Source of the DNA: Clostridiales bacterium
Lineage (GTDB): Bacteria; Bacillota; Clostridia; Lachnospirales; Lachnospiraceae
NCBI GenBank assembly: GCA_019424245.1
Contig: JAHYZV010000001.1
Coordinates: 1 to 64,000 of the forward strand
Reading direction: 5' to 3'
Length of the DNA stretch: 64,000 bases
In this document: one piece after another, positions 32,892 through 42,642 of the stretch
Numbering within the stretch: position 1 is the stretch's first letter
Layout: each line of letters begins with the position of its first letter
Notes under the pieces: generated by a model
Seen by the model: only the letters and a program-made list of their open reading frames with translations
The model's database searches: none
Told to the model about the DNA's origin: nothing
Made by a program: the position numbers and the translations under genes

Positions 32892-34976
32892 ATGTTTAAA
32901 CAGTATGAAATGGAACTCGCCGGAAGAACTTTAAGAGTTGATATCGGCAGAGTGTGTGCACAGGCTAACGGTGCTGCATTAATGCATTATGGTGATACTG
33001 TTGTTCTTTCAACAGCAACAGCATCTAAAGAACCAAGAGAGGGAATTGATTTCTTCCCATTAAGCGTTGAATATGAAGAGAAGATGTATGCAGCAGGAAA
33101 GATTCCTGGTGGATTTAACAAGAGAGAAGGTAAGGCATCTGAGAATGCTATCCTTACATCAAGAGTTATCGACAGACCTATGAGACCATTATTCCCTAAG
33201 GACTATCGTAATGATGTTACTCTTAATAACATGGTTATGTCAGTTGATGAGAATTGCAGACCAGAATTACTTGCTATGATTGGTTCTGCTATTGCAACAT
33301 CTATTTCTGATATTCCATTTGACGGTCCATGTGCTACAACACAGATTGGTATGATTGATGGAGAATTTATCGTTAACCCATCTCAGGCACAGTGGCAGGA
33401 TGGAGATCTTCAGCTTACAGTTGCTTCAACTAAGCAGAAGGTTATTATGATTGAAGCAGGAGCTAATGAGATTCCAGAAGACAAGATGATTGAGGCTATA
33501 TATAAGGCTCATGATATCAACCAGACAATCATTGCATTTATTGATAAGATTGTTGCTGAGGTTGGCAAGGAAAAGCATTCTTATGTAAGCTGTGCTGTTC
33601 CTGCAGAGATGTTTGAGGCTATGAAGCAGGTTGTATCTCCAGAAGAGATGGAAGTTGCTGTATTCACAGATGACAAGCAGACAAGAGAGAAGAATATTGA
33701 TGCTGTAACTGAGAAGATGAAGGAAGCATTTGCAGATAATGAGGAATGGCTTGCAGTTCTTGGTGAAGCTGTTTACCAGTACCAGAAGAAGACTGTTCGT
33801 AAGATGATCTTAAAGGATCACAAGAGACCGGACGGAAGAGCTATTAACCAGATCAGACCACTTGCAGCTGAGGTTGATATTATTCCTAGAGTTCATGGTT
33901 CTGCAATGTTTACAAGAGGACAGACACAGATCTGTGATGTTGTTACTCTTGCACCTTTATCAGAGGCACAGAAGGTTGATGGTCTTGATGAGAATGTAAC
34001 TACTAAGAGATACATACATCACTATAATTTCCCTTCATACTCTGTAGGTGAGACTAAGCCATCAAGAGGACCAGGACGTCGTGAAATCGGACATGGAGCA
34101 TTAGCTGAGAAGGCACTTGTTCCTGTTCTTCCATCAGAGGAAGAGTTCCCATATGCAATCCGTGCCGTTTCTGAGACATTTGAATCTAATGGTTCTACAT
34201 CAATGGCTTCAACATGTGCATCTTGTATGTCACTTATGGCAGCAGGTGTTCCTATTAAGAGAATGGTAGCCGGTATTTCATGTGGTCTTGTTACAGGCGA
34301 GACAGATGATGATTATATTGTACTTACTGATATCCAGGGACTTGAAGATTTCTTTGGAGATATGGATTTCAAGGTAACAGGTACAACAGAAGGTATTACA
34401 GCTATCCAGATGGATATTAAGATTCACGGTCTTACAAGACCAATCGTTGAAGAGGCTATAAGAAGAACAAGAGAAGCAAGACTTTTCATTATGGATACAT
34501 GTATGAAGCCTGCTATTGCTGAGCCTAGAAAGACTGTTGGTGAGTATGCGCCTAAGATTATCCAGACATCTATTGACCCTGCTAAGATTGGCGAAGTAGT
34601 TGGACAGCGTGGTAAGACAATCAACGCAATCATTGATGAGTGCGGTGTCAAGATTGATATTACTGATGATGGATTCGTTTCTGTATGTGGTGTTGAGCAG
34701 GCAGGAATGGATAAGGCTATGAAGTATATCAAGACTATTGTAGAAGACTTCGAAGAAGGCAAGATATATGAAGGTAAGGTTGTAAGCATTAAGGAATTCG
34801 GTGCATTCGTAGAGTTTGCTCCTGGCAAGGAAGGAATGGTTCACATTTCTAAGATTTCTAATGAGAGAATCAACCATGTTGAAGATGTTCTTACACTTGG
34901 CGATCATGTAAAGTGCAAGTGTATGGGTAAGGATAAGATGGGAAGAATCAGCTTCTCTATTAAGGATGCAATGTAA
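32892..34976 (+). CDS. pnp: polyribonucleotide nucleotidyltransferase
   Basis: I start at ATG 32892 behind AAGGAG, giving 694 aa, the usual length. Two RNase PH domains (the second with RPDGRAINQIRPL and FTRGQTQI), a KH domain (VGQRGKTINAIIDECGV) and an S1 domain (GKVVSIKEFGAFVEF) are in order. The enzyme degrades RNA from the 3' end with phosphate and is part of the degradosome. Confidence 0.97.
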   Translation: MFKQYEMELAGRTLRVDIGRVCAQANGAALMHYGDTVVLSTATASKEPREGIDFFPLSVEYEEKMYAAGKIPGGFNKREGKASENAILTSRVIDRPMRPLFPKDYRNDVTLNNMVMSVDENCRPELLAMIGSAIATSISDIPFDGPCATTQIGMIDGEFIVNPSQAQWQDGDLQLTVASTKQKVIMIEAGANEIPEDKMIEAIYKAHDINQTIIAFIDKIVAEVGKEKHSYVSCAVPAEMFEAMKQVVSPEEMEVAVFTDDKQTREKNIDAVTEKMKEAFADNEEWLAVLGEAVYQYQKKTVRKMILKDHKRPDGRAINQIRPLAAEVDIIPRVHGSAMFTRGQTQICDVVTLAPLSEAQKVDGLDENVTTKRYIHHYNFPSYSVGETKPSRGPGRREIGHGALAEKALVPVLPSEEEFPYAIRAVSETFESNGSTSMASTCASCMSLMAAGVPIKRMVAGISCGLVTGETDDDYIVLTDIQGLEDFFGDMDFKVTGTTEGITAIQMDIKIHGLTRPIVEEAIRRTREARLFIMDTCMKPAIAEPRKTVGEYAPKIIQTSIDPAKIGEVVGQRGKTINAIIDECGVKIDITDDGFVSVCGVEQAGMDKAMKYIKTIVEDFEEGKIYEGKVVSIKEFGAFVEFAPGKEGMVHISKISNERINHVEDVLTLGDHVKCKCMGKDKMGRISFSIKDAM

Positions 34977-35012
34977 TAATGTAATTGGCATGAGAACATG
35001 CCGGTTACATAC

Positions 35013-35043
35013 GGGTTTGAACAGATTGTATCTGCTCAAACCC
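35013..35043 (+). terminator. hairpin after pnp
   Basis: GGGTTTGA with CAGA pairs with TCTG and TCAAACCC. No T-run follows. A second small hairpin (GGCATG/CATGCC, about 34987-35002) lies just before. Confidence 0.6.
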
Positions 35044-35094
35044 GGCAATATAGAAGCATGAGTTATATTTGGTTATAGAAAAGAGGATACGATT

Positions 35095-35514
35095 ATGGTA
35101 GATCAGAATTGTGCATATTGTGTAGAGGGTGACCTCGTAGCTAAGTTTGGTATTAAGATATGTGAGCTTGAGACATCAAAGGTATATCTGTTCAAGGAGC
35201 AGAGTCATCCTGGAAGATGTATCGTAGCACATAAGAAGCATGTTGGTGATATGAACGAGTTAACTGCAGAAGAGAGAGCTGCTTACTTTGAGGATGTTGC
35301 AAGAGTAGCAAGAGCTATCATGGCTGCTTTCCACCCAGATAAGGTTAACTATGGTGCATATGGTGATACAGGTCATCACCTTCATTTCCATCTCTGTCCT
35401 AAGTATAAGGACGAGTTCGAATGGGGTGGCGTATTCCTTATGAACCCAGATAAGAAGTATCTTACAGATGCTGAATATACAGAGATGATTGAGAAGATTA
35501 AAGCTAATATGTAA
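35095..35514 (+). CDS. HIT-family hydrolase
   Basis: The 139-aa protein has the histidine triad HHLHFHLCPK near residue 100, an N-terminal CAYC pair, and GRCIVAHKKHVGDMNEL as in HIT proteins. These hydrolyse nucleotide conjugates such as AMP-amino compounds or Ap4A; the substrate here is unknown. The stop codon lies inside the left arm of the next folded element. Confidence 0.9.
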   Translation: MVDQNCAYCVEGDLVAKFGIKICELETSKVYLFKEQSHPGRCIVAHKKHVGDMNELTAEERAAYFEDVARVARAIMAAFHPDKVNYGAYGDTGHHLHFHLCPKYKDEFEWGGVFLMNPDKKYLTDAEYTEMIEKIKANM

Positions 35515-35652
35515 CTGTTCAGAGCCAGGCAGAATTTCATAAATCAGATTAGAAATGCTTGCATTTCTATATCTGATTTTGAAATTCTATCTGGCGGATA
35601 CGCCACACCTCCAAAATGCGAAGCATTTTGGAGGCTGGCTCTGAATAGTTAC
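35511..35652. ncRNA. structured intergenic element 2 (142 bp)
   Basis: Outer arms 35511-35528 and 35635-35652 pair at all 18 positions (one G-U). Inside are a long hairpin with apex ATGCTTGCAT, a small GGCG/CGCC hairpin holding GGATACGCC, and CCTCCAAAATGC with its complement (loop GAA). The layout matches the element at 18791. Confidence 0.6.
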
Positions 35653-35679
35653 AACAATAATTTGAAATGAGGTATTTTT

Positions 35680-36423
35680 ATGTCAGGACATTCAAAATTT
35701 GCGAATATCGCGCATAAGAAGGCAGCCAATGATGCAGCTAAGGGTAAAATCTTTACAAGACTTGGTAAGGAGCTTATGATAGCTGTTAAAGAAGGCGGTC
35801 CGGATGTTAATAATAACAGTAAGTTAAGACAGGTTGTTGCTAAGTGTAAAGCAGCTAATATGCCTAATGATACAATTGACAGAGCTATTAAGAAGGCTGC
35901 AAGTAATGATATGTCTAACTACGAATCAGTTACATATGAAGGATATGGTCCTAACGGAACAGCTATTATCGTAGAGGCTCTTACTGATAACAGAAACAGA
36001 GCAGCTTCTAATATCCGTAGTGCGTTCACTAAGGGTGGCGGTAATGTTGGTACTCCAGGCTGTGTATCATTCATGTTTGATAACAAGGGACAGATGATTG
36101 TAGACAAGGAAGAATATACCGGAGATGCTGATGAGCTTATGATGTTAGCTCTTGACGCTGGTGCAGATGATTTCAATGAAGAAGAGGATTGTTATGAAAT
36201 CCTTACTTCACCAGAGGAGTTTGATGCTGTTAATCAGGCATTAGCTGATGCCGGAGTAACATTTGCTTCAGCAGAGGTTACTATGATTCCACAGACAACT
36301 GTAGACCTTACATCTGAGGATGATATTAAGAAGATGAACAGAATCTTAGGACTTTTAGATGAAGATGATGATGTTCAGAATGTATATCATAACTGGAATG
36401 AACCAGAAGAAGATGAAGAATAA
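35680..36423 (+). CDS. YebC/PmpR-family regulator
   Basis: The 247-aa protein has the start GHSKFANIAHKKAANDAAKG, the YEGYGPNGTAIIVEALTDN core and three domains of the YebC/TACO1 family. Members are known as transcription regulators, and some relieve ribosome stalling at proline runs. The 3' end is strongly acidic. Confidence 0.93.
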   Translation: MSGHSKFANIAHKKAANDAAKGKIFTRLGKELMIAVKEGGPDVNNNSKLRQVVAKCKAANMPNDTIDRAIKKAASNDMSNYESVTYEGYGPNGTAIIVEALTDNRNRAASNIRSAFTKGGGNVGTPGCVSFMFDNKGQMIVDKEEYTGDADELMMLALDAGADDFNEEEDCYEILTSPEEFDAVNQALADAGVTFASAEVTMIPQTTVDLTSEDDIKKMNRILGLLDEDDDVQNVYHNWNEPEEDEE

Positions 36424-36436
36424 TTAATTATGAAAG

Positions 36437-36474
36437 AAGATTCTCATGCGAGTTTGGTATGAGAGTCTTTTTTT
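36437..36474 (+). terminator. terminator after the YebC gene
   Basis: AAGATTCTCAT pairs with ATGAGAGTCTT (one G-U) and a T-run follows. Confidence 0.88.
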
Positions 36475-36529
36475 ATTGCTGTAAATGTGTTATCATTATA
36501 TCATTAATTGCGTGTAATGGAGAAAAACT

Positions 36530-37381
36530 ATGCTTTTACAGGAGATGACCGAGGATAATAACCTGATAATTGAATTAAGCATGAATAGACAGAAATATGA
36601 GTTTCCATCTAAGGTTATAAGAAAAGTTAACCAAAGCGTATTGGTTGAGCCAATAAGAATTAATGGAAAGATATTAAGTTTCAATTCTTCAGGTGGCGGT
36701 ATTACGGTAAGTGTATATATGATAAGAGACAGTAAGCCACCAATGTTATGGAAGGGCGTTGCGGTTAATTCAATAAGAGAAGATAATGGAACATTTTATA
36801 AGATTACAGCTAATGGAGAAGGCTTTGAAGTTAACAGACGAGGGGCTTTCAGGCTGTTTATAGGTATCTCGGGAGTTGCACAGTTAGGGACTAACCGTAA
36901 GGCAGTTGATGTTATTGTTAAAGATGTGAGTGAGAGTGGATTCTCTTTTGTTGGCATGGAGGATATGGACAATGTCATTAATATGCCGGTAAGACTTGTA
37001 TTTGCTGACTTTAATCAGAATTACAGTCTTATGGGGATTATTGTGAGAAAGGTTGTTATCGGTGAGAACAAGATAGTATACGGATGCAGGTTAGGCGTGC
37101 GTAATGCTAACCTTGAACAGTATATAAGCCAGAAGCAGAGACAGATGTTATCAATGAACCATGGCAATTCTGCATTTCAGAATAAGGAGATACTGGAGAA
37201 AGCTCTTAAGGAACCGGGCAGGGCAGACAGGACAGCACAGGAACAAGAACCGGATGATAAGAATTATAAGAAAAAGCAGATCAAGAATGACGGAACATAT
37301 AAAGAAAGAGATATTAATAAAGTTGGTAAAACTGAACGAAGAGATATATTCAGAGATACACTTGAAAGAAAGAAGGTATGA
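36530..37381 (+). CDS. PilZ-domain protein (YcgR/flagellar brake-like)
   Basis: The 283-aa protein has an N-terminal YcgR-like domain (1-95) and a PilZ domain with the c-di-GMP-binding NRRGAFRLF (RxxxR) and DVSESGFSF (DxSxxG) motifs. The basic, Lys/Glu-rich end (about 205-283) is probably disordered. YcgR proteins slow flagella when c-di-GMP is high. The next gene is a flagellar accessory gene, which supports a role in motility. Confidence 0.87.
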   Translation: MLLQEMTEDNNLIIELSMNRQKYEFPSKVIRKVNQSVLVEPIRINGKILSFNSSGGGITVSVYMIRDSKPPMLWKGVAVNSIREDNGTFYKITANGEGFEVNRRGAFRLFIGISGVAQLGTNRKAVDVIVKDVSESGFSFVGMEDMDNVINMPVRLVFADFNQNYSLMGIIVRKVVIGENKIVYGCRLGVRNANLEQYISQKQRQMLSMNHGNSAFQNKEILEKALKEPGRADRTAQEQEPDDKNYKKKQIKNDGTYKERDINKVGKTERRDIFRDTLERKKV

Positions 37382-37383
37382 TT

Positions 37384-37899
37384 ATGAAACCTACTTTAAG
37401 GCAGATTGAGGAAAGAGAAAAGCAGAAAAAGGAAAAGCGCCAGATTGATACGTTGATTAAATATGACCGTGCCAAGATATGTCCAAAGTGTGGGGAACTT
37501 ATGCGTTATGCATTTGGAGAAGTGTTTAAGTGTGACAACTGTGGAGCAGAGGAACTGACATCTTTTGGCAAGGTGAGAAAATATATAGAAGACCATGGCC
37601 CTTCTAATGCAGCTAATATATCAGATGGAACAGGGGTTCCTGTATCAACAATTAACAGATATCTGCGAGAAGGAAGAATAGAGATTCCTGACGGTTCGGA
37701 CAGCTATATCAAATGTGAGGACTGTGGAGCAGAGATAAGATACGGAAGATATTGTCCGGCATGTGCAGCAAAGCATAACAAAGGTCAGAATGTCGGTATA
37801 TTTAATTCTGAAGCAGGAGAAGTTCCAAAGCATAAGAGAGATGCATATGGTAAGATGCATACTCTTGATGTAATGGAAAAGACAAGGAATAAAAGATAA
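37384..37899 (+). CDS. YvyF-like flagellar accessory protein
   Basis: I start at ATG 37384, eight bases after AAGAAGG; the ATG at 37378 is too close. The 171-aa protein has a zinc ribbon (CPKC...CDNC), a short helix-turn-helix-like stretch (VPVSTINRYLREGRIEI) and a second C4 cluster (CEDC...CPAC). This fits the flagellar operon protein family YvyF (TIGR03826), thought to regulate flagellar genes. It is an assignment by pattern. Confidence 0.8.
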   Translation: MKPTLRQIEEREKQKKEKRQIDTLIKYDRAKICPKCGELMRYAFGEVFKCDNCGAEELTSFGKVRKYIEDHGPSNAANISDGTGVPVSTINRYLREGRIEIPDGSDSYIKCEDCGAEIRYGRYCPACAAKHNKGQNVGIFNSEAGEVPKHKRDAYGKMHTLDVMEKTRNKR

Positions 37900-37929
37900 G
37901 AACAATATAATAATGAAAGAACAGTAACA

Positions 37930-37965
37930 GCCCGTTGGTTAAGAGATTAACCAGCGGGCTTTTTT
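37930..37965 (+). terminator. terminator after the yvyF-like gene
   Basis: GCCCGTTGGTTAA pairs with TTAACCAGCGGGC (one mismatch allowed) and six T follow. Confidence 0.9.
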
Positions 37966-38003
37966 CATAGATACACATAATAAGGATAAATGAGGAGAAT
38001 AAA

Positions 38004-38912
38004 ATGAAGAAAATGTTTATTACAGAGAGAAGCATAGAAGAATACAGGAAAATACTTGTAAGGGAAGAAAAGGGCAGGCTTACTGTTGAGAAGTATGTAA
38101 GAGATATGAAAAAATTCTATGAATATGCTGCGGGGAAATGTATAAGTAAGCAGTTGGTTATTGACTATAAGTATTATCTTGAAAACACAGGTGATTATAA
38201 AATATCAAGTATCAATTCATTTCTGGCATCTGTTAATCATTATCTTGAAGTTATGGATTGTGCAGATATGAAAGTGAAGATGATAAAGGTACAGAAAAAT
38301 ATGTTTGCCACAGAGGAACGCGAACTTACGAAAGGTGAATATGAATGTCTTATTGATACAGCTGTTTCTATGGGAAATGAACAGCTTGCACTTATTATAC
38401 AGACTCTGGGGAGTACAGGAATAAGAATAAGTGAACTTAAATCAGTAACTTTGGAATCTGTAATCAGGGGCGTAGCAGATATTCATAACAAAGGAAAATT
38501 AAGAAGAATATTATATCCGTCAGAATTAAGAAATGCACTCATAAGATATGCAGACAGACATGGAATAGTGCGGGGCAGCATATTCATTACAAGAACCGGA
38601 AGCCCTTTAAACAGGTGCAACATCTGGAAAATGATGAAGCAGTTAAGTGTGGCAGCAGGAATAGACCCATCAAAAGTATTTCCGCATAATATGAGACATC
38701 TGTTTGCCCGAAGCTTCTACAATATTAAAAAGGACATAGCCCGTCTTGCGGATGTGCTTGGTCACAGCAATATTGAGACAACCCGTATATATGTGAAATC
38801 ATCAGGGGAAGAACATAGAAAGCTGCTGGACAGTATGAAGATGGTTATAAAAAGCGATTATATAATTAAAAAAGTTGTGAATAGAAAATGTTTTGCGAAA
38901 AGTACAACATAA
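38004..38912 (+). CDS. tyrosine recombinase (Xer/integrase type)
   Basis: The 302-aa protein has an N-terminal SAM-like core-binding domain and a catalytic domain with all active residues: Arg in STGIRISELK, Lys in NKGKLRR, His-Asn-Met-Arg in FPHNMRHLFA, His in LGHSNI and the nucleophile Tyr in TTRIYV. Length fits XerC/D or a small integrase. It borders the accessory region 38.9-45 kb; a dif-like inverted repeat lies over its stop codon and another at 42867. It could be a housekeeping Xer protein or the integrase of an island. Confidence 0.9.
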   Translation: MKKMFITERSIEEYRKILVREEKGRLTVEKYVRDMKKFYEYAAGKCISKQLVIDYKYYLENTGDYKISSINSFLASVNHYLEVMDCADMKVKMIKVQKNMFATEERELTKGEYECLIDTAVSMGNEQLALIIQTLGSTGIRISELKSVTLESVIRGVADIHNKGKLRRILYPSELRNALIRYADRHGIVRGSIFITRTGSPLNRCNIWKMMKQLSVAAGIDPSKVFPHNMRHLFARSFYNIKKDIARLADVLGHSNIETTRIYVKSSGEEHRKLLDSMKMVIKSDYIIKKVVNRKCFAKSTT

Positions 38913-38926
38913 TATTTATTATGTTG
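38905..38926. other. inverted repeat over the recombinase stop codon
   Basis: CAACATAAT and ATTATGTTG flank ATTT. The right half resembles the TTATGT half of firmicute dif sites, and arms of 8-11 bases around a 6-base centre suit a Xer core site. This is a possible recombination site. Confidence 0.35.
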
Positions 38927-39422
38927 CAAATAGTGCGTGCCATTATATCCAAAGTCAATCAGTTCTGGTTATATTGCTGTTTATGATTTATAAATTATGC
39001 TTAATAATATATTGAAGTTTCATGTATACTTTAAATAGGTCAGGAGATTGGCAAAAAATACCTCGTGTAGAATATTACTGACCTAGCAAGTTGATAAAAT
39101 CTAATGAATACAAGAGGTATCTATAATGAATATTATAGGTTTAAAGAAGAAAAATCAAGGTTTATCCATTTTAATAATAATTATTGAATATAAATGAGTT
39201 TTATGATAATATTTAATTAGTCGGAAAGTGAAAATTATTGTCGGATTAATACAATTTATATATTTTTAGAAGTGGTATTACTATGAATATGATTGAATTG
39301 ATTCGATTTGTTGTAATATATGATTGAATTGGTAGAGAGGTTGATGAGACCTCTCTTATAGTGTTGTGCTGAATTTGTCTAATTGTGTATAAATTGTGAA
39401 TATAAGGAAGGAAAAAATTAAT
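38927..39422. other. AT-rich non-coding stretch with a pseudoknot-like fold
   Basis: No gene is evident in these 500 bases. Two interleaved inverted repeats (TAGGTCA at 39036 with 39079; ATACCTCGTGTA at 39058 with 39109) could form a pseudoknot. An AGAGAGGT hairpin lies at 39334-39356 just before the defence gene and may shield it from read-through. Confidence 0.45.
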
Positions 39423-41876
39423 ATGAGATTAGAAGAAAGCATAATGCATGCAATAGATGGTAATGCTGTCCTCTTTTTAGGTGCAGGTTTTAATTCAGGA
39501 GCAATTAACTTTAATGATGAGAGGTTTCCTTTGGGAAATGAATTGTGCCAAAGAATTATAGAAGATGGAAATATTGATGTATCTGAGGATAGTGAAAAAG
39601 ATAAAGAAGATTTGCAATACATTTCGGAACGATATTTAGAAAATAATACAAAAACAGATTTGATTAATTTCTTAAAGAAACAATTTACATGTAAAAAGTT
39701 GAGTGATGCTCAAAAAATAATATCGAGCATTAATTGGAAAAGAATATATACTACAAATTATGATGATACTATAGAGTATGCTTCAAAAATTGGTGAAGTA
39801 CAAAGGGATAGTATTGATCCAAAGAAAAATTATGCAGATGTATTGCGAAAAAAAGGTGCAATTATTCATATCAATGGATACATAGGTAATGTAACAGAAG
39901 ATGATCTTGATGATACATTTAAATTATTGGATCGATCTTATCAAAGGAGAACAATACCAGATAGTGATATTGCACTTACATTATCTAATGATATAAAAAA
40001 TGCACAATGTTTTATTTTTATAGGATATTCGCTGGATTATGATCTTGAATTACAACAAATATTTGTAGAAGGTGGAATGACAAAAAATAAATCTGTATTT
40101 ATAACTTATAATGCGTCAAATCGAACAAAACATAAGATAGAAAAATTTGGAACACTTGCGGATATTGGAATAGATGAGTTTGCTAATAGAATTAAGGATG
40201 GTAATGGCTTATATAAGCCTAAGATAGGAGATTATAGATTAAAATTGTTAAATGAAATGAAATCAGAAGATTATATGCCATCTACTTCTATATCAGATAA
40301 CAGTATGACAGAACTTTTTCTTAAAGGGAATATAAAAATGGAGAATATATTCTCTGCTTATAGTGATAAATATACGGTTAAAAGAACAATATGTGAAGAA
40401 ATTGAAAAAGATATTTTAGGTAAAAGGCAGGCAATTATTATTCATTCTATGATGGGAAATGGAAAGACAGTGTTGTTAAAGCAGCTTGCAGTAGATTTAT
40501 GTAGTAAGGGACGTGTTTTTTTCCTCGATGATATTAATTCTTATATTCAGGACGATTTAGATTATTTGTCGGAACAAAAAGGATTGAAATTCATTTTTGT
40601 TGATAATTATACAAGAATAATAGATTCTGAATATGCGCGTGTTTTATCAAATTGTGCGCAGTCCGGAATGAAATTTATATTCTCTGTTAGAAGTTATATG
40701 TACGATAATTCTTATCATCGATTTACGGATGTATTTAATATAGAAGCCAACAAAATTGATATATATAATATAAATATGATGAATTCTAATGAACAGAATA
40801 GAATGCTTGAGTTGTTGGATACATATTCGCTTTGGGGCAAAAAGGCGGCATTAACAAGACAGGAGAAAAAGAAATACATATCTAGAAAGTGTCATGGTGA
40901 AATTAAGAATATAATGTTGGATTTGTTAAACTCACAGAAGGCTCAAAAAGATATTAAAGAATTATTAGAAGTTTTATTTAACTCTCAAGATGTTAAAGAA
41001 ATAATCCTTTTAAGTTTCATATGTGAAATTATCGATTGTAATGTTACATTAGATGAAATTGTGTTACTTTTGGGAAAGCAGGCTAGGACTGCTAGTATAT
41101 TAAAAAATGTACAAATTAATGAATTTCTTGATTTTGATAATAACAGACTTAAGTTAAAATCATCTGTTGTTGCTGAATATATATTACATAATATGGATTA
41201 TAACGATGATGTAGAATTAATTGTAAGCAAGATAATTTTAGTTCTTAATGCACACAATCATATTAGCAGATATGAGCATATGTTAAGGATGATAGTTTCA
41301 TATTCTAATCTTCGAATGTTGTTCAACAGGAAAGAAAAATCATACAGTGAGAGAATTACAAAAATATATGAAATTGCGAAATCGTTGGAGTATTTTAAGG
41401 AAAATCCATTCTTTTGGCTACAGTATGCTATTGCTAAAATGGAAGTACACGATTATCAAGCGGCACAGATATATTTAGATAATGCTGAATCATTCAGAAA
41501 AAAGAAGCATGTGACTGATTCTTGGCAAATTGACACTATAAAAGGAAGATTTTTGTTAGAGAAGACAATGTATGATAATAATGCGAAATATGCATATGAA
41601 AATTTTGATATGGCATATCATTATTTGCATGATAATAATACAACTGATATTCAATATCCCTTAAGGCAGGTATCTCTTTTTGACAAATATTATAGACAAT
41701 TTTATGATGGTTTTTCTAACAGTGAAAGGAATGTGTTTCTTATGCATTGCATAGATATGCAAAAGTTAATAAAGAAAAATATATCTTCAGTTGGGAAAAT
41801 GAATACTAGAGAATTAATTAGAATCGATAAAATGTTGACAAAAATTCAGAATGAAATGGCAAAAAAGAGTGTATAA
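39423..41876 (+). CDS. SIR2-NTPase defence protein (Avs5/SIR2-STAND-like)
   Basis: The 817-aa protein starts at ATG 39423 behind AAGGAAGG. Residues 1-290 form a SIR2 domain: LFLGAGFNSGA, TTNYDDTIEYA, the catalytic His in IIHINGYIG (near 148) and FIFIGYSLDYDL. A P-loop NTPase follows with SMMGNGKTVLLKQL (about 342) and LKFIFVDNYTRI. The C-terminal 350 residues are helical and TPR-like. This order is known from SIR2 antiphage proteins (Avs5, DSR-like), which sense phage proteins and deplete NAD. The AT-rich base use and the place next to a recombinase suggest transfer. Confidence 0.85.
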   Translation: MRLEESIMHAIDGNAVLFLGAGFNSGAINFNDERFPLGNELCQRIIEDGNIDVSEDSEKDKEDLQYISERYLENNTKTDLINFLKKQFTCKKLSDAQKIISSINWKRIYTTNYDDTIEYASKIGEVQRDSIDPKKNYADVLRKKGAIIHINGYIGNVTEDDLDDTFKLLDRSYQRRTIPDSDIALTLSNDIKNAQCFIFIGYSLDYDLELQQIFVEGGMTKNKSVFITYNASNRTKHKIEKFGTLADIGIDEFANRIKDGNGLYKPKIGDYRLKLLNEMKSEDYMPSTSISDNSMTELFLKGNIKMENIFSAYSDKYTVKRTICEEIEKDILGKRQAIIIHSMMGNGKTVLLKQLAVDLCSKGRVFFLDDINSYIQDDLDYLSEQKGLKFIFVDNYTRIIDSEYARVLSNCAQSGMKFIFSVRSYMYDNSYHRFTDVFNIEANKIDIYNINMMNSNEQNRMLELLDTYSLWGKKAALTRQEKKKYISRKCHGEIKNIMLDLLNSQKAQKDIKELLEVLFNSQDVKEIILLSFICEIIDCNVTLDEIVLLLGKQARTASILKNVQINEFLDFDNNRLKLKSSVVAEYILHNMDYNDDVELIVSKIILVLNAHNHISRYEHMLRMIVSYSNLRMLFNRKEKSYSERITKIYEIAKSLEYFKENPFFWLQYAIAKMEVHDYQAAQIYLDNAESFRKKKHVTDSWQIDTIKGRFLLEKTMYDNNAKYAYENFDMAYHYLHDNNTTDIQYPLRQVSLFDKYYRQFYDGFSNSERNVFLMHCIDMQKLIKKNISSVGKMNTRELIRIDKMLTKIQNEMAKKSV

Positions 41877-41949
41877 AACGCCATATTAGTCTGATTTAGT
41901 TATGATGTACATACTATAGTAATTGGTTATACAGAGAGGAGGATTGACA

Positions 41950-42642
41950 GTGAATCCAGTTAGGACATTTGATCAAATTACACAAGAAATATTAAATAAA
42001 AACGATTTTGAAACTATAACCGTTGGGATATTAATAGCGGATGGTAATCAAGCATCTGCAAGAGATTATATTATTAATTATATGGATATGTTTGACAGAA
42101 AATCTGGAAAATTCATGGATTTTTTTGTCCCGGGATATTGTGAAGATATATTTGATAATGATGTGAATATAGAAAGAAGGTATCATCCTAATGCATATGG
42201 TAAATGGTGTAGTTATAGAGATATACCGATATTTTACATTAGAAGGAATCAAACAGCATATTATTTTGATAAATTTCTATTTGACGACTTTATTATTGAA
42301 ATGGAAGAAAGGATGGGGATTAAATATACTTATAATCCAATGCTTATTCTTGTTGAAATAAATAAAGGGAGAGATGGAGAAAAAATAGAATTTCAAGATA
42401 AAGTTGTCATTGAATTAGATGAAGATTCCGCACGAGGAGTTACTAGAGCTGGATCTTTGTTTGACAAAATATTTGAAGTTGCAAAGAAAGAGGTAGGCTT
42501 GGATAGATTTCGAGATAATGTTCGTATGTATTATATTAAGGGCCATGCAGTAAAAAACATTATTAATGCAGTACAAGGAGAATGGATTGAATCAATAGAA
42601 GATGTTATAAATAATGTTAAAAGATTTAAAATAAAAAGATAA
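41950..42642 (+). CDS. unknown partner of the SIR2 defence gene
   Basis: I start at GTG 41950, six bases after AGGAGGA. The 230-aa protein has no membrane helix or known motif. It contains ITVGILIADGNQASARDYI, DFFVPGYCEDIF and YTYNPMLILVEI; an N-terminal alpha/beta fold seems likely. It follows the SIR2 gene by 73 bases without a terminator and shares its AT-rich codon use, so both are probably one defence operon. I recall no named system that contains such a second gene. Confidence 0.68.
   Translation: MNPVRTFDQITQEILNKNDFETITVGILIADGNQASARDYIINYMDMFDRKSGKFMDFFVPGYCEDIFDNDVNIERRYHPNAYGKWCSYRDIPIFYIRRNQTAYYFDKFLFDDFIIEMEERMGIKYTYNPMLILVEINKGRDGEKIEFQDKVVIELDEDSARGVTRAGSLFDKIFEVAKKEVGLDRFRDNVRMYYIKGHAVKNIINAVQGEWIESIEDVINNVKRFKIKR

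Noticed and set aside
34278..35048. 256-codon open frame antisense to pnp
   Set aside because: It lies wholly over a strongly conserved gene, has no ribosome-binding site, and its composition is the mirror of pnp codon bias.
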